From: UBA12068 sp038318455 | GTDB taxonomy: Bacteria; Patescibacteriota; Minisyncoccia; Moranbacterales; GWC2-37-73 | Assembly: GCA_038318455.1 (NCBI GenBank) | Contig: JBBQCF010000011.1 | Span: 1 to 23,187 of the forward strand | Length of the DNA stretch: 23,187 nucleotides | Reading direction: 5' to 3' | Shown here: positions 7,387 through 14,690 of the stretch, piece after piece | Layout of the letters: the number at the start of each line of letters is the position of its first letter | Position numbering within the stretch: position 1 is the first letter of the stretch | Notes under the pieces: model-generated | What the model saw: only the letters and a program-made list of their open reading frames with translations | Databases searched by the model: none | What the model was told of the DNA's origin: nothing | Translations under genes and position numbers: made by a program

Positions 7387-7692
7387 ATGAGAATTAAAAA
7401 AGGAGACCTCGTAAAAAAAATAGCTGGTAAGGATAAGGGAAAACAAGGAAAAGTTGTTCGAACTGTGCCAAGCGAGGGGAAGATAGTGGTTGAAAAAATG
7501 AATATTGTGAAGAAACATCAGAAAGCTCGTCGCGAAGGAGAGCGCGGACAACGCGTAGAAATCGCAGCTCCATTTGATGCTTCAAATGCGATGATCATCT
7601 GCCCAGCTTGTGGGAAAGCTACTCGAGTTTCATATTCAACAGTTGGTGATAAGAAAGTCAGGGTTTGTAAGAAATGTGGAAAGGAAATGTAA
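7387..7692 (+). CDS. rplX: Large subunit ribosomal protein L24
   Basis: L24 is a KOW-domain assembly initiator on 23S rRNA. In the 101-residue product the KOW motif covers residues 1-35 (KKGDLVKKIAGKDKGKQGKV). A C-terminal CPACGK ... CKKCGK pair at about residues 75-100 forms the zinc-ribbon-like end common in bacterial L24. It starts at the ATG at 7387 (MRIKKGD). Confidence 0.97.
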   Translation: MRIKKGDLVKKIAGKDKGKQGKVVRTVPSEGKIVVEKMNIVKKHQKARREGERGQRVEIAAPFDASNAMIICPACGKATRVSYSTVGDKKVRVCKKCGKEM

Positions 7693-7739
7693 ATTTGAAT
7701 TTTAGAAAAAGGTTTTTAATATTATTTTAAGTGAATTGT

Positions 7740-8288
7740 ATGAACATAACTCCAGCAAAAGAAAAATATACCAAAATAGCTGTAGCTGAAATGCGCAAAA
7801 AATTTGGTTATAAGAGTGTCATGGCGGTTCCTCGTATTCAAAAGGTAGTTGTTAATGTCGGAATAGGAAAACTTTTGAAAGAGAACGATAAGATTGAGGA
7901 AATAGTGACAGCTTTAAACGCAATTACTGGTCAAAAACCAGTAAAAACCAAGGCCAAGAAAGCTATTTCTGGATTTAAAATTCGTGAAGGAATGGAGATT
8001 GGTGTGAAAGTTACTTTGCGTGGAGCTAGAATGTGGCAATTTATCGATAGAGTCGTAAGCGCAACCCTTCCAAGAACGAGAGATTTCCAAGGAATTAATA
8101 GAAAAGCAGTTGATCAAGGTGGAAACATTAATATTGGAATTAAGGAGCACATGATTTTTCCTGAAATTTCACCAGAAAAAGTAAAGCACGCGTTTGGAAT
8201 GCAGATTACGATTTCAACCAACGCGCATTCTCAAGCAGAGGGATTAGAATTATTTAAATTGTTAGGATTTCCACTAAAAAGCGAATAA
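7740..8288 (+). CDS. rplE: Large subunit ribosomal protein L5
   Basis: L5 binds 5S rRNA and contacts the P-site tRNA. From the ATG at 7740 it has 182 residues; an in-frame GTG at 7731 would add only three residues and is less likely. Family blocks include VPRIQKVVVNVGIGKL, GQKPVKTKAKKAISGFKIREG, GVKVTLRGARMWQF and the RDFQGINRKAVDQGGNINIGIKEH region. The C-terminus LFKLLGFPLKSE is typical. Confidence 0.97.
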   Translation: MNITPAKEKYTKIAVAEMRKKFGYKSVMAVPRIQKVVVNVGIGKLLKENDKIEEIVTALNAITGQKPVKTKAKKAISGFKIREGMEIGVKVTLRGARMWQFIDRVVSATLPRTRDFQGINRKAVDQGGNINIGIKEHMIFPEISPEKVKHAFGMQITISTNAHSQAEGLELFKLLGFPLKSE

Positions 8289-8310
8289 GTAATATTGATA
8301 TAAGAATTTT

Positions 8311-8496
8311 ATGGCAAAAACATCTACAGAAGCTCGAGCAGAGAAGAAACCAAAGTTTTCAACCAGAAGTGTGCGCCGTTGTTGGCGATGTGGTCGTAAG
8401 CATGGCTATCTTCGTGCATACGATATCTGCAGAATCTGCTTTCGAGAATTAGCAAGCAGAGGTGAGCTACCGGGAGTAGTTAAAAGTAGTTGGTAA
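8311..8496 (+). CDS. rpsN: Small subunit ribosomal protein S14, zinc-binding type
   Basis: This is the short C+ form of S14: 61 residues, with CWRC and CRIC separated by 12 residues (about positions 24-27 and 40-43) coordinating zinc. The C-terminus is RELASRGELPGVVKSSW. It sits between rplE and rpsH as expected. The initiation context is A/T-rich (GAATTTTATG) with no Shine-Dalgarno. Confidence 0.97.
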   Translation: MAKTSTEARAEKKPKFSTRSVRRCWRCGRKHGYLRAYDICRICFRELASRGELPGVVKSSW

Positions 8497-8541
8497 ATAT
8501 AAGTTAGAATATATAATATAATTAGGATAAAGAATTAGAAT

Positions 8542-8946
8542 ATGTTAGATCCAATAGCAGACATGCTTACAAGAATTCGAAATGCGCAGATGGTAAAGCA
8601 CAAGGAAGTGTTAGTACCTTTTTCGAAACTGAAACTGTCTATTGCTAAAATTTTAGAGCAAAGAAATTTCATCGAATCTGTGAAAAAAGAAATGGGTGAA
8701 AAATTCCCAATTTTGAAAATTGTTTTAAAGTATGACGTAGTTTCAAATACGGAAAAAAACCCAGCAATTCGTGAGATTAAGCGTGTTAGTCGTCAAGGAC
8801 AAAGAATTTATGTGAAAAAAACTGACATCAAGCGAGTGAAAAATGGCTATGGAATTTCAATAATTTCAACATCACAAGGTGTGATGACTGGAGACAAGGC
8901 AAAGAAATTAGGCCTTGGTGGAGAAATAATTTGTGAACTTTGGTAA
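8542..8946 (+). CDS. rpsH: Small subunit ribosomal protein S8
   Basis: S8 binds helix 21 of 16S rRNA and represses the spc operon in E. coli. The 134-residue protein begins MLDPIADMLTRIRNAQMVKH. It has the C-terminal signature GYGISIISTSQGVMTGDKAKKLGLGGEIICELW and normal length. Whether autoregulation occurs here is not visible from the sequence. Confidence 0.98.
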   Translation: MLDPIADMLTRIRNAQMVKHKEVLVPFSKLKLSIAKILEQRNFIESVKKEMGEKFPILKIVLKYDVVSNTEKNPAIREIKRVSRQGQRIYVKKTDIKRVKNGYGISIISTSQGVMTGDKAKKLGLGGEIICELW

Positions 8947-8969
8947 ATAATATAAATTCAGTTATATAT

Positions 8970-9506
8970 ATGAGTAGAATTGGAAAAAAACCCGTAGCTA
9001 TCCCAGAAGGAGTGACTGTTGCAGTGGATAAAAACATTGTTACTGTTGCTGGCCCAAAAGGAACTCTTACATTTGAACATCACCATGATGTTTCGATTAA
9101 ATTTGGAGAAAAGGAATTTACAGTTGAGAAAGAAGCTAAGGGGAAAAATGTTCCAGCTCTTTGGGGCACAACAGCTCGTAGAATTGAAAATATGATTGAA
9201 GGAGTGGTAACGGGGTTCAAAAAACAACTTGAACTTAATGGAGTTGGTTTCCGTATGAATATTTCCGGAAAAACTATTACTCTTGCACTCGGATTTTCTC
9301 ATCCTGTAATCGTTGAAGTTCCTGCTGGACTTGATGTTGTGATTGAAGCGAATGTAATGAGTGTTTCAGGAATCGACAAGCATGCAGTTGGACAATTTAG
9401 CGCAAATATTAGAGCACTAAAACCAGTTGAGCCATATAAGGGAAAAGGATTTAAATATGTTGGAGAACACGTTCGAAGAAAAGAAGGTAAAAAATCAGCC
9501 AAATAG
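8970..9506 (+). CDS. rplF: Large subunit ribosomal protein L6
   Basis: L6 supports the factor-binding region of the 50S subunit. The start is the ATG at 8970 (MSRIGKKPVAIPEGVTV), giving 178 residues; the frame extends upstream to a TTG at 8940, but those residues are not family-like. Two tandem L6 domains are visible, and the C-terminal block KPVEPYKGKGFKYVGEHVRR is diagnostic. It lies between rpsH and rplR. Confidence 0.97.
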   Translation: MSRIGKKPVAIPEGVTVAVDKNIVTVAGPKGTLTFEHHHDVSIKFGEKEFTVEKEAKGKNVPALWGTTARRIENMIEGVVTGFKKQLELNGVGFRMNISGKTITLALGFSHPVIVEVPAGLDVVIEANVMSVSGIDKHAVGQFSANIRALKPVEPYKGKGFKYVGEHVRRKEGKKSAK

Positions 9507-9540
9507 TCAATTCAGCAAGTAATAAAATTGTATAAAGAGT

Positions 9541-9891
9541 ATGAAAAAAATAAGTAGCAATAGTGGAAGATTACAACGAAAACGTAGAGTTCGTGCTAAG
9601 ATCTCTGGATCAGCTGCGCGTCCTCGTTTGGCTGTGTTTAAAAGCTTGAAAGGGATTTATGTTCAAGTTATTGACGATACAGTTGGTAAGACTCTTGCCA
9701 GCGCAAATCTTACAGAAATTAAGAAAGCTGCAAACACAATTGAAGGAGCAAAGGAAGTTGGAAAACTTATTGCAAAAAAATGTGTGGCTCTTAAGATTGA
9801 AACTGTAACATTTGACCGAGCAGGATATCAATATCATGGAAAGATTAAAGCGCTAGCAGACGGCGCAAGAGAAGGCGGATTATTGTTTTAA
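9541..9891 (+). CDS. rplR: Large subunit ribosomal protein L18
   Basis: L18 carries 5S rRNA to the 50S subunit together with L5. The 116-residue product has a basic N-terminus (LQRKRRVRAKISGSAARPRL), the core VFKSLKGIYVQVIDDTVGKTL and the C-terminus TFDRAGYQYHGKIKALADGA. Length and position are canonical. Confidence 0.97.
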   Translation: MKKISSNSGRLQRKRRVRAKISGSAARPRLAVFKSLKGIYVQVIDDTVGKTLASANLTEIKKAANTIEGAKEVGKLIAKKCVALKIETVTFDRAGYQYHGKIKALADGAREGGLLF

Positions 9892-9921
9892 TGTTTTGAA
9901 TTATAAATACTATATTAACCT

Positions 9922-10455
9922 ATGAATAATAAGAGACCAGGCAAAAAAAATACGCGAAGAGAGAAACCAGAGTTTGAACAAAAACTTTTAGATTTAGCTC
10001 GAGTTACTCGTGTAGTAAAAGGAGGACGAAGATTTCGTTTTCGTGCAACTTTGGTGATCGGTGATCGCAAGGGAAAGGTTGGAGTTGGTGTTTCTAAGGG
10101 TTCAGATGTTTCTGATGCTATTGGAAAAGCTTACAATGATGCTAAGAAATGCATGATTACTGTGAACTTGTCTGACAATACTATCCCTCATGATATTAAA
10201 ATGAAATTGGGTAGCGCAAGAGTTATGCTAAAACCTGCTTCAGAAGGACGAGGTGTTATTGCTGGAGGTGCAGTTCGCGCGGTGGTTGATTTGGCTGGTA
10301 TTCGTGATATTGTTTCAAAATCTTTGGGAACAGCAAATAAACTTAATGTAGCAAGAGCAACTATTGAAGCTTTGAAAGCGCTTAAGGCTCCACGCATTAA
10401 GATGAACAAAGACAAGGAGGTTAAAGAAGTTAAGGAAATTAAAGCAGTAAAATAA
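9922..10455 (+). CDS. rpsE: Small subunit ribosomal protein S5
   Basis: S5 is a fidelity protein of the 30S subunit. The N-terminal dsRNA-binding domain contains LDLARVTRVVKGGRRFRFRA and GDRKGKVGVGVSKGSDV, and the C-terminal domain contains LKPASEGRGVIAGGAVRAV and AGIRDIVSKSLGTANKLN. The protein has 177 residues, including a short Lys/Glu/Val repeat-like tail (KEVKEVKEIKAVK). It ends only 1 nt before the rplO start. rpmD (L30), normally between rpsE and rplO, is not present. Confidence 0.98.
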   Translation: MNNKRPGKKNTRREKPEFEQKLLDLARVTRVVKGGRRFRFRATLVIGDRKGKVGVGVSKGSDVSDAIGKAYNDAKKCMITVNLSDNTIPHDIKMKLGSARVMLKPASEGRGVIAGGAVRAVVDLAGIRDIVSKSLGTANKLNVARATIEALKALKAPRIKMNKDKEVKEVKEIKAVK

Positions 10456-10456
10456 T

Positions 10457-10894
10457 ATGCAAATTCATCAACTTACAGTAAAAAAACGCAAGGATAAGAA
10501 AACTGTTGGACGCGGAGGAAAACGCGGAACTTATTCCGGTAAAGGAAATAAAGGTCAGAAAGCTCGCTCTGGAGCGTCTATCGATCCTTTGTTTGAAGGT
10601 GGACGATCTTCTTTAGTTGAACGTCTTAAAAAAGTTCGTGGATTCAAATCTCTTAATGCTAAGAAAGCGGTGGTGAAATTGGAAGCCTTGGAAAAAAATT
10701 ACAAAGACGGGGATGTTGTTTCAGTTGAAACTTTGCTAAAAGCTAAACTTGTTGATAAAGCAGATGTGAAAAATGGAATTAAAGTTCTTGCTAGTGGAAC
10801 AATTACAAAAAAACTTACAATTTCTGCTGAACTTCTTCTTTCCCAAACTGCGAAAGATGCTATAATCAAAGCAGGTGGAGAAATCCTCATCTAA
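10457..10894 (+). CDS. rplO: Large subunit ribosomal protein L15
   Basis: L15 is a late 50S assembly protein. The 145-residue protein has the glycine-rich basic N-terminus (KTVGRGGKRGTYSGKGNKGQ, then KARSG), the FEGGRSSLVERLKK segment and a C-terminal domain ending AKDAIIKAGGEILI. The 1-nt gap after rpsE implies translational coupling. The stop codon lies at the first unit of the octad repeat preceding secY. Confidence 0.97.
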   Translation: MQIHQLTVKKRKDKKTVGRGGKRGTYSGKGNKGQKARSGASIDPLFEGGRSSLVERLKKVRGFKSLNAKKAVVKLEALEKNYKDGDVVSVETLLKAKLVDKADVKNGIKVLASGTITKKLTISAELLLSQTAKDAIIKAGGEILI

Positions 10895-10996
10895 ACATGC
10901 AAACATACAAACATATAATCATAAAAACAGTATAATTTTGTTTATATGTTTAAATGGAAGGGAAATGTTTAGATGCTTAAATGTTTAAATGTTTAC
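10893..10996 (+). repeat. Octad-unit interrupted inverted repeat upstream of secY
   Basis: The left arm has three AAACATNN units (10893-10916) plus AATCATAA. The right arm is ATGTTTAG, ATGCTTAA, ATGTTTAA and ATGTTTAC (10965-10996), with another ATGTTTAA at 10946-10953. The arms are antiparallel and partly complementary (ATGTTTAA against TTAAACAT). The right arm runs directly into an ATG at 10997, 9 nt before the preferred secY start. The left arm overlaps the rplO stop codon. A second member is at 18554-18663. Confidence 0.8.
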
Positions 10997-11005
10997 ATGC
11001 AAAAG

Positions 11006-12277
11006 ATGTTTGAAAAAATAACACAAATCTTCAAAATAACTGAACTTAGAAATAAGATCCTCTTCATTTTAGGGGTTCTTATTGTTTTTCGTATTGCTGC
11101 TAATGTTCCACTTCCAGGGGTGAATATTGAACAACTCCGAAGACTTTTTGAGGGAAGTCAATTGCTAGGAATGTTAAACGTTTTTTCTGGAGGAGGTCTA
11201 ACCAATATCTCTATTGTGATGCTTGGAGTTGGGCCATATATCACCGCATCAATCATTATGCAGCTTCTTACCATGATTGTGCCAAGAGTGGAACAACTAT
11301 ATAAAGAAGAGGGCGAAGCTGGTCGTCAAAAATTCAACATGTGGACTCGTTGGCTTACTGTCCCTTTGGCAATCTTGCAAACCTTTTCCATGGTGACACT
11401 GCTTCGTTCTCAAGGTGTTATTGCGGCAACTTCAGTTTTTGATATTTCTGTTATTGTTGTTATTGCAACAGCTGGAACAATTTTTTTGATGTGGCTCGGA
11501 GAACTTATTACTGAAAAAGGTATTGGAAATGGTGTTTCTTTGATAATTTTTGCTGGAATTGTCAGCAGTTTACCTTCAGCAGTTTCTAAGTTATTTTTAA
11601 CATTCGATGCTTCCCAAATTTTTACCTATATTGGTTTGCTGCTTATGACACTGATTACTATTGGCGGCGTGGTACTTGTAACTGAAGGTCAAAGGAATAT
11701 TCCAGTTTCCTATGCTAAGCGTGTCAGAGGAAATAATACTTCAGGTGGATCAACATCACATCTTCCACTTCGTGTCAATCAAGCCGGAGTGATTCCAATT
11801 ATTTTTGCGATGTCTATTATGTTATTTCCTGGAATGATTGCAACATTTCTCATGAAAGCTTCCAATCCAATGGTTGCACATTTTGCTTCGCTCGTGAATA
11901 ATCTTTTTCAGAATCAAGTTTTCTATAGTAGTTTATACTTCATTTTAATTGTGGCGTTTACGTATTTTTATACGGCAGTAGTTTTTGATCCAGTTAAAAT
12001 AGCTGAAAATTTGCAAAAACAAGGTGGATATATTCCTGGCGTTCGTCCTGGAAAAACAACTGCAGATTATCTTTATAAGATTATGAATCGTATTACGCTG
12101 ACAGGATCAGTCTTTCTTGGCACCGTGGCCGTGCTTCCGTTTATTATTCAAGGACTTACACATATTCAATCATTGAAAGTTGGTGGAACTAGTATTCTTA
12201 TTGTTGTTTCAGTTGTAATTGAAACGATCAAGCAAATTGAAGGACAACTTGTCATGCGCGATTATGAAGGATTCTAG
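11006..12277 (+). CDS. secY: Protein translocase subunit SecY
   Basis: SecY is the channel subunit of the Sec translocon, an inner-membrane protein of ten helices. The preferred start is the ATG at 11006 (MFEKITQIFKITELRNKILF), matching the cytoplasmic N-terminus of the family and giving 423 residues. ATGs at 10973 and 10997 fall within or at the edge of the octad repeat and would add residues encoded by repeat units. Visible family landmarks are the plug-region motif NVFSGGGLTNISIVMLGVGP, ITEKGIGNGVSLIIFAGIV, LPLRVNQAGVIPIIFA and FDPVKIAENLQKQGGYIPG with RPGKTTADYL. The C-terminal ETIKQIEGQLVMRDYEGF is typical. Confidence 0.97.
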   Translation: MFEKITQIFKITELRNKILFILGVLIVFRIAANVPLPGVNIEQLRRLFEGSQLLGMLNVFSGGGLTNISIVMLGVGPYITASIIMQLLTMIVPRVEQLYKEEGEAGRQKFNMWTRWLTVPLAILQTFSMVTLLRSQGVIAATSVFDISVIVVIATAGTIFLMWLGELITEKGIGNGVSLIIFAGIVSSLPSAVSKLFLTFDASQIFTYIGLLLMTLITIGGVVLVTEGQRNIPVSYAKRVRGNNTSGGSTSHLPLRVNQAGVIPIIFAMSIMLFPGMIATFLMKASNPMVAHFASLVNNLFQNQVFYSSLYFILIVAFTYFYTAVVFDPVKIAENLQKQGGYIPGVRPGKTTADYLYKIMNRITLTGSVFLGTVAVLPFIIQGLTHIQSLKVGGTSILIVVSVVIETIKQIEGQLVMRDYEGF

Positions 12278-12278
12278 T

Positions 12279-12374
12279 CATAGAACATACAGCATAAAAC
12301 ATATAACATAAATTCAGAAATGGATTTGCGGATGATTGGAGTTTTGCTCCATGCTCCATGCTCCATGCTCTATG
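12279..12374 (+). repeat. Heptad-unit interrupted inverted repeat upstream of adk
   Basis: The left arm is five tandem 7-mers starting CAT (CATAGAA, CATACAG, CATAAAA, CATATAA, CATAAAT; 12279-12313). The right arm is three exact CTCCATG units (12347-12367) and CTCTATG (12368-12374). It ends 5 nt before the adk ATG, and the left arm begins 1 nt after the secY stop. It belongs to the same family as 6377-6452 and 19590-19662. Confidence 0.82.
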
Positions 12375-12379
12375 AAATA

Positions 12380-13018
12380 ATGAACTTGATTATCTTTGGT
12401 CCTCAAGGATCTGGAAAAGGAACACAAGCAGATCTTCTTGCTGAAAAATATAATTTGGCACACATTGAAACGGGTCAAATTTTCAGAGAAATAGGGCGTG
12501 AAGATTCGGAGCTTGGAAAAAGAATCAAAGACCTTAATGACAGGAAGGAAATGATTCCAGATGATGTTACGGTGGAGGTTTTGAGAGAAAAATTAAAAGT
12601 AGTTCCTATCGATATGGGAACTATTCTTGATAGTGCTCCACGAACTGCGCCACAGGTTGAGTCTGTCGAGCAAATGCTAGCAGAGCTTCAAAGACCTATA
12701 GATAAGGCGATATATATCTCTCTTCCGTATGAGCAATCGATAGAGCGCATAACCAAACGCTACGCCTGTACTGTTTGCTACAGACATTTTGTTATTGGAA
12801 AACATATTCAAGGCACTGAAGATCCTTGTCCTACTTGTGGTGGACCAATCATGCAAAGACCCGATGACACTCCAGATGGCGTGGCCAAGCGGCTTAAAAC
12901 TTTTTATGATGTTACTATTCCCGTGGTTAATGAATATCGCGAACGAGGAATGCTTATTGAAGTGGATGGACAGCAGACAGTTGAGGAGGTTTTTAATGAT
13001 ATCGTTTCAAGATTATAG
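12380..13018 (+). CDS. adk: Adenylate kinase family protein with zinc-type lid
   Basis: Adenylate kinase interconverts ATP + AMP and 2 ADP. The 212-residue protein has the P-loop GPQGSGKGT (7-15), a lid with Cys130, Cys133, Cys150 and Cys153 (a structural zinc site as in Gram-positive Adk), and QRPDDTPDGVAKRL after it. Two NMP-site motifs are atypical: the usual STGD block reads ETGQIFR (30-36), and the usual DGFPRT reads DSAPRT (84-89). The start at 12380 (MNLIIFGPQG) is chosen because upstream in-frame codons from 12320 are repeat units. The secY-adk-map order is classical. AMP specificity is likely but not certain, given the substitutions. Confidence 0.92.
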   Translation: MNLIIFGPQGSGKGTQADLLAEKYNLAHIETGQIFREIGREDSELGKRIKDLNDRKEMIPDDVTVEVLREKLKVVPIDMGTILDSAPRTAPQVESVEQMLAELQRPIDKAIYISLPYEQSIERITKRYACTVCYRHFVIGKHIQGTEDPCPTCGGPIMQRPDDTPDGVAKRLKTFYDVTIPVVNEYRERGMLIEVDGQQTVEEVFNDIVSRL

Positions 13019-13172
13019 TATTTTTTATACTATTAAATTAAAAAAATAAAGTCCTTAGTAATTGGTAATTAGTCATCACGGCAGCAATCGAAGTATGAAA
13101 GATGACCAATGAATGATTGCTGATGACAAAAACTTTAAAGAATAAGGTAAATTATTATTGCGAAAATATTTT
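13019..13172 (+). repeat. adk-map spacer with long hairpin
   Basis: GTCATCA (13072-13078) and GCAATC (13084-13089) pair with GATTGC (13115-13120) and TGATGAC (13121-13127), giving 13 bp interrupted by a 5-nt bulge on the left arm. Upstream, short repeated words occur (AGTAATTGGTAATTAG, 13057-13072). A small A/T palindrome ATAGTAT/ATACTAT straddles the adk stop (13015-13033). The design resembles the other arm-loop-arm spacers, but this one is more than 40 nt from the map start. No gene or clear promoter is seen. Confidence 0.6.
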
Positions 13173-13937
13173 ATGTCAATTTCAATTAAAACTGAAAAAG
13201 AAATTGAAATCATGCGCCACGCAGGAAAAGCTTTGGCGTCTGTTATGCGCGCGCTTGAAAAAGAGGTTGCGATTGGAGTTAGCACGATGCAAATAGATGA
13301 ATTGGCTGAAAAACTTATTTTACAAGCTGGAGGAAGACCAGCATTTAAGGGGTATGGAGAAGGAAAAAATGTTTTTCCAGCAACAATATGTGCATCAATA
13401 AATGATGAAGTTGTGCATGGAATTCCAAGTGTTGATAATATTTTGAAATCAGGTGATATTTTCAAAATTGACATAGGAATTGAAATTGATGGATTTTTTT
13501 CTGATATGGCTCGTACATTTGCAGTAGGGGAGATTTCAGACGAAGCGAAAAAACTTATTGAAACAACAGAAAAATCTTTTTGGAAGGGGATTAAGAATTT
13601 GAAAGCGGGAGCAAGTCTTTCTGAATACTCTAAAACATCTCAAAAAGTTGTTGAGGATGTGGGATTTTCGGTGGTGAAAAATTTGGTTGGTCATGGAATT
13701 GGAAGAGCTTTGCACGAAGATCCGCAAGTTCCAAATTATTTTGAAAAAGGTTTTCGCGACCTTGAACTTGTTGCTGGCATGACATTAGCAATTGAGCCAA
13801 TGGTGAATGTTGGCACGCACAAAACCGAGCTTGGCTCTGATGGTTGGGTTTTTGTGACGGCCGACAAAAAACTTTCTGCCCATTATGAAAATACGATTTT
13901 GATCACGGAAAATGGTGTGGAAGTCTTGACAGCATAA
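13173..13937 (+). CDS. map: Methionine aminopeptidase, type I
   Basis: This enzyme removes the initiator methionine from nascent proteins. The 254-residue product has the pita-bread fold signature with all metal ligands in place: Asp100 (FKIDIGIEIDG), Asp111, His174 (VGHGIGRALHEDP), Glu208 (AIEPM) and Glu239 (HYENTI). The substrate-pocket His82 is in VHGIPS. The ATG at 13173 (MSISIKTEKEIEIMRHAGK) is chosen over an in-frame TTG at 13158. Length is standard. In most bacteria infA follows map in this operon; here the operon ends. Confidence 0.97.
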   Translation: MSISIKTEKEIEIMRHAGKALASVMRALEKEVAIGVSTMQIDELAEKLILQAGGRPAFKGYGEGKNVFPATICASINDEVVHGIPSVDNILKSGDIFKIDIGIEIDGFFSDMARTFAVGEISDEAKKLIETTEKSFWKGIKNLKAGASLSEYSKTSQKVVEDVGFSVVKNLVGHGIGRALHEDPQVPNYFEKGFRDLELVAGMTLAIEPMVNVGTHKTELGSDGWVFVTADKKLSAHYENTILITENGVEVLTA

Positions 13938-14186
13938 AAAAGGGTGTCATCCTAAGAGAAACGAAGTGAAGTCGAAGGATCTACCCAAAATAAAATAAAA
14001 ACCTTGCTCTGCACATCAAATTCGCTCGCATACATTTTTCTTTTTAGCCCAGAGAAAGCTCTCAACTTTTTTTAAACTCAACATCAAGGAGTCACTTTCT
14101 AGCGCAAAAAGAAAAAGCATGTTCGCTCCTCGTGTCATCCTGGATTCCCAATCAAGTTGGGAATGACAGTGGGGAAGTATTTTGAA
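13938..14186. repeat. Gene-free gap with two degenerate REP-like palindromes
   Basis: No gene is seen in this stretch. At 13942-13986 an element with ends GGGTGTCATCCT and AGGATCTACCC encloses CGAAGTGAAGTCG; it resembles the widespread intergenic palindrome of the TCATTCTGAGCGAAG type. At 14133-14168, TTCCCAA and TTGGGAA form a hairpin flanked by TGTCA and TGACA, resembling the TCATTCC/GGAATGA type repeats. Both are imperfect copies. Assignment to those repeat classes is by recollection of their consensus and was not searched. Confidence 0.6.
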
Positions 14187-14231
14187 ATAAAAAAAGAACC
14201 CCTGGCTTCCAATGATAGGAAGTGGGGTTCT
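14187..14231 (-). terminator. Intrinsic terminator of the lipoprotein gene
   Basis: On the minus strand AGAACCCC (14231-14224) pairs with GGGGTTCT (14202-14195). The stem is extended internally by TTCC/GGAA around a short loop, and a run of seven T (14195-14189) follows. It lies 23 nt after the stop of the minus-strand gene at 14255-14617, exactly where its terminator should be. Confidence 0.88.
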
Positions 14232-14254
14232 GAAAGGTATTGCTTGGAGATTTT

Positions 14255-14617
14255 TCAATCTCCTAAGCCTACGCGTAGATGTTCATATGTGGGCAGGTCA
14301 TTAGTGAGGATTACAAACATCTTTTTTCCATCACCTAGATATGTGCTTATAGCGATGTCGGAAGGGTTGTTCATTATATGATATTCTGCTCTGAACTTTC
14401 TATCTACAAATGTAGCCTTATATTTGTAGACGGTATTCTTTTTTGTCTCAGAAATTTTGCTGAGACTATTCACGATCTCATCGCACTGGAGAGGGGTTTT
14501 GTTGAACTCTATCAAATCGACCCACCTCGGAACTGTGTTTTGGTCTGCTTTTCCTGATGAGCAGGCGGTAAGAGAGAAAAGAACAAGGCCAATGATTATA
14601 GTTGTTAATGTGCGCAT
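14255..14617 (-). CDS. Small predicted lipoprotein of unknown function
   Basis: I do not recognise the family. The 120-residue protein has a basic start (MRT), a hydrophobic segment (TIIIGLVLFSL) and a lipobox LTAC with Cys19, followed by SSGKADQ: a clear lipoprotein signal. The mature part of about 102 residues is soluble, with one further Cys in LQCDEIVNSLSK and no known motif. The ATG at 14617 is chosen because AAGGAG lies 6 nt upstream and the frame's earlier codons are not signal-like. It is the only minus-strand gene, the only one ending in TGA, and has its own terminator next to REP-like repeats. These traits suggest acquisition by transfer. It is divergent from ruvX. Confidence 0.8.
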   Translation of the reverse strand: MRTLTTIIIGLVLFSLTACSSGKADQNTVPRWVDLIEFNKTPLQCDEIVNSLSKISETKKNTVYKYKATFVDRKFRAEYHIMNNPSDIAISTYLGDGKKMFVILTNDLPTYEHLRVGLGD

Positions 14618-14648
14618 AAAACTCTCCTTGTGTAGGTTGTTTTGGGAT

Positions 14649-14679
14649 ATATGGTACAATTAAGATACCAATATATAAT
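14649..14679. promoter_or_regulatory. Divergent spacer with small palindrome and TATAAT box
   Basis: The 73-nt spacer between the lipoprotein gene and ruvX contains TGGTA (14652-14656) and TACCA (14666-14670), an inverted repeat that could be an operator. It also contains TATAAT (14674-14679), 12 nt before the ruvX ATG, which would give a nearly leaderless transcript. No good -35 box was found for either direction, so this is tentative. Confidence 0.3.
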
Positions 14680-14690
14680 AATAGCATAAA

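Noticed and set aside
10973..11005. Earlier secY start adding MLKCLNVYMQK
   Set aside because: The added residues are translated octad repeat units; the family N-terminus begins at 11006.
12320..12379. Earlier adk start adding 20 residues
   Set aside because: The segment is the heptad repeat region; Adk proteins begin just before the P-loop, matching the ATG at 12380.
13015..13033. A/T palindrome ATAGTAT-ATACTAT as adk terminator
   Set aside because: The stem has only A/T pairs except one G-C per arm, and no T-tract follows it.
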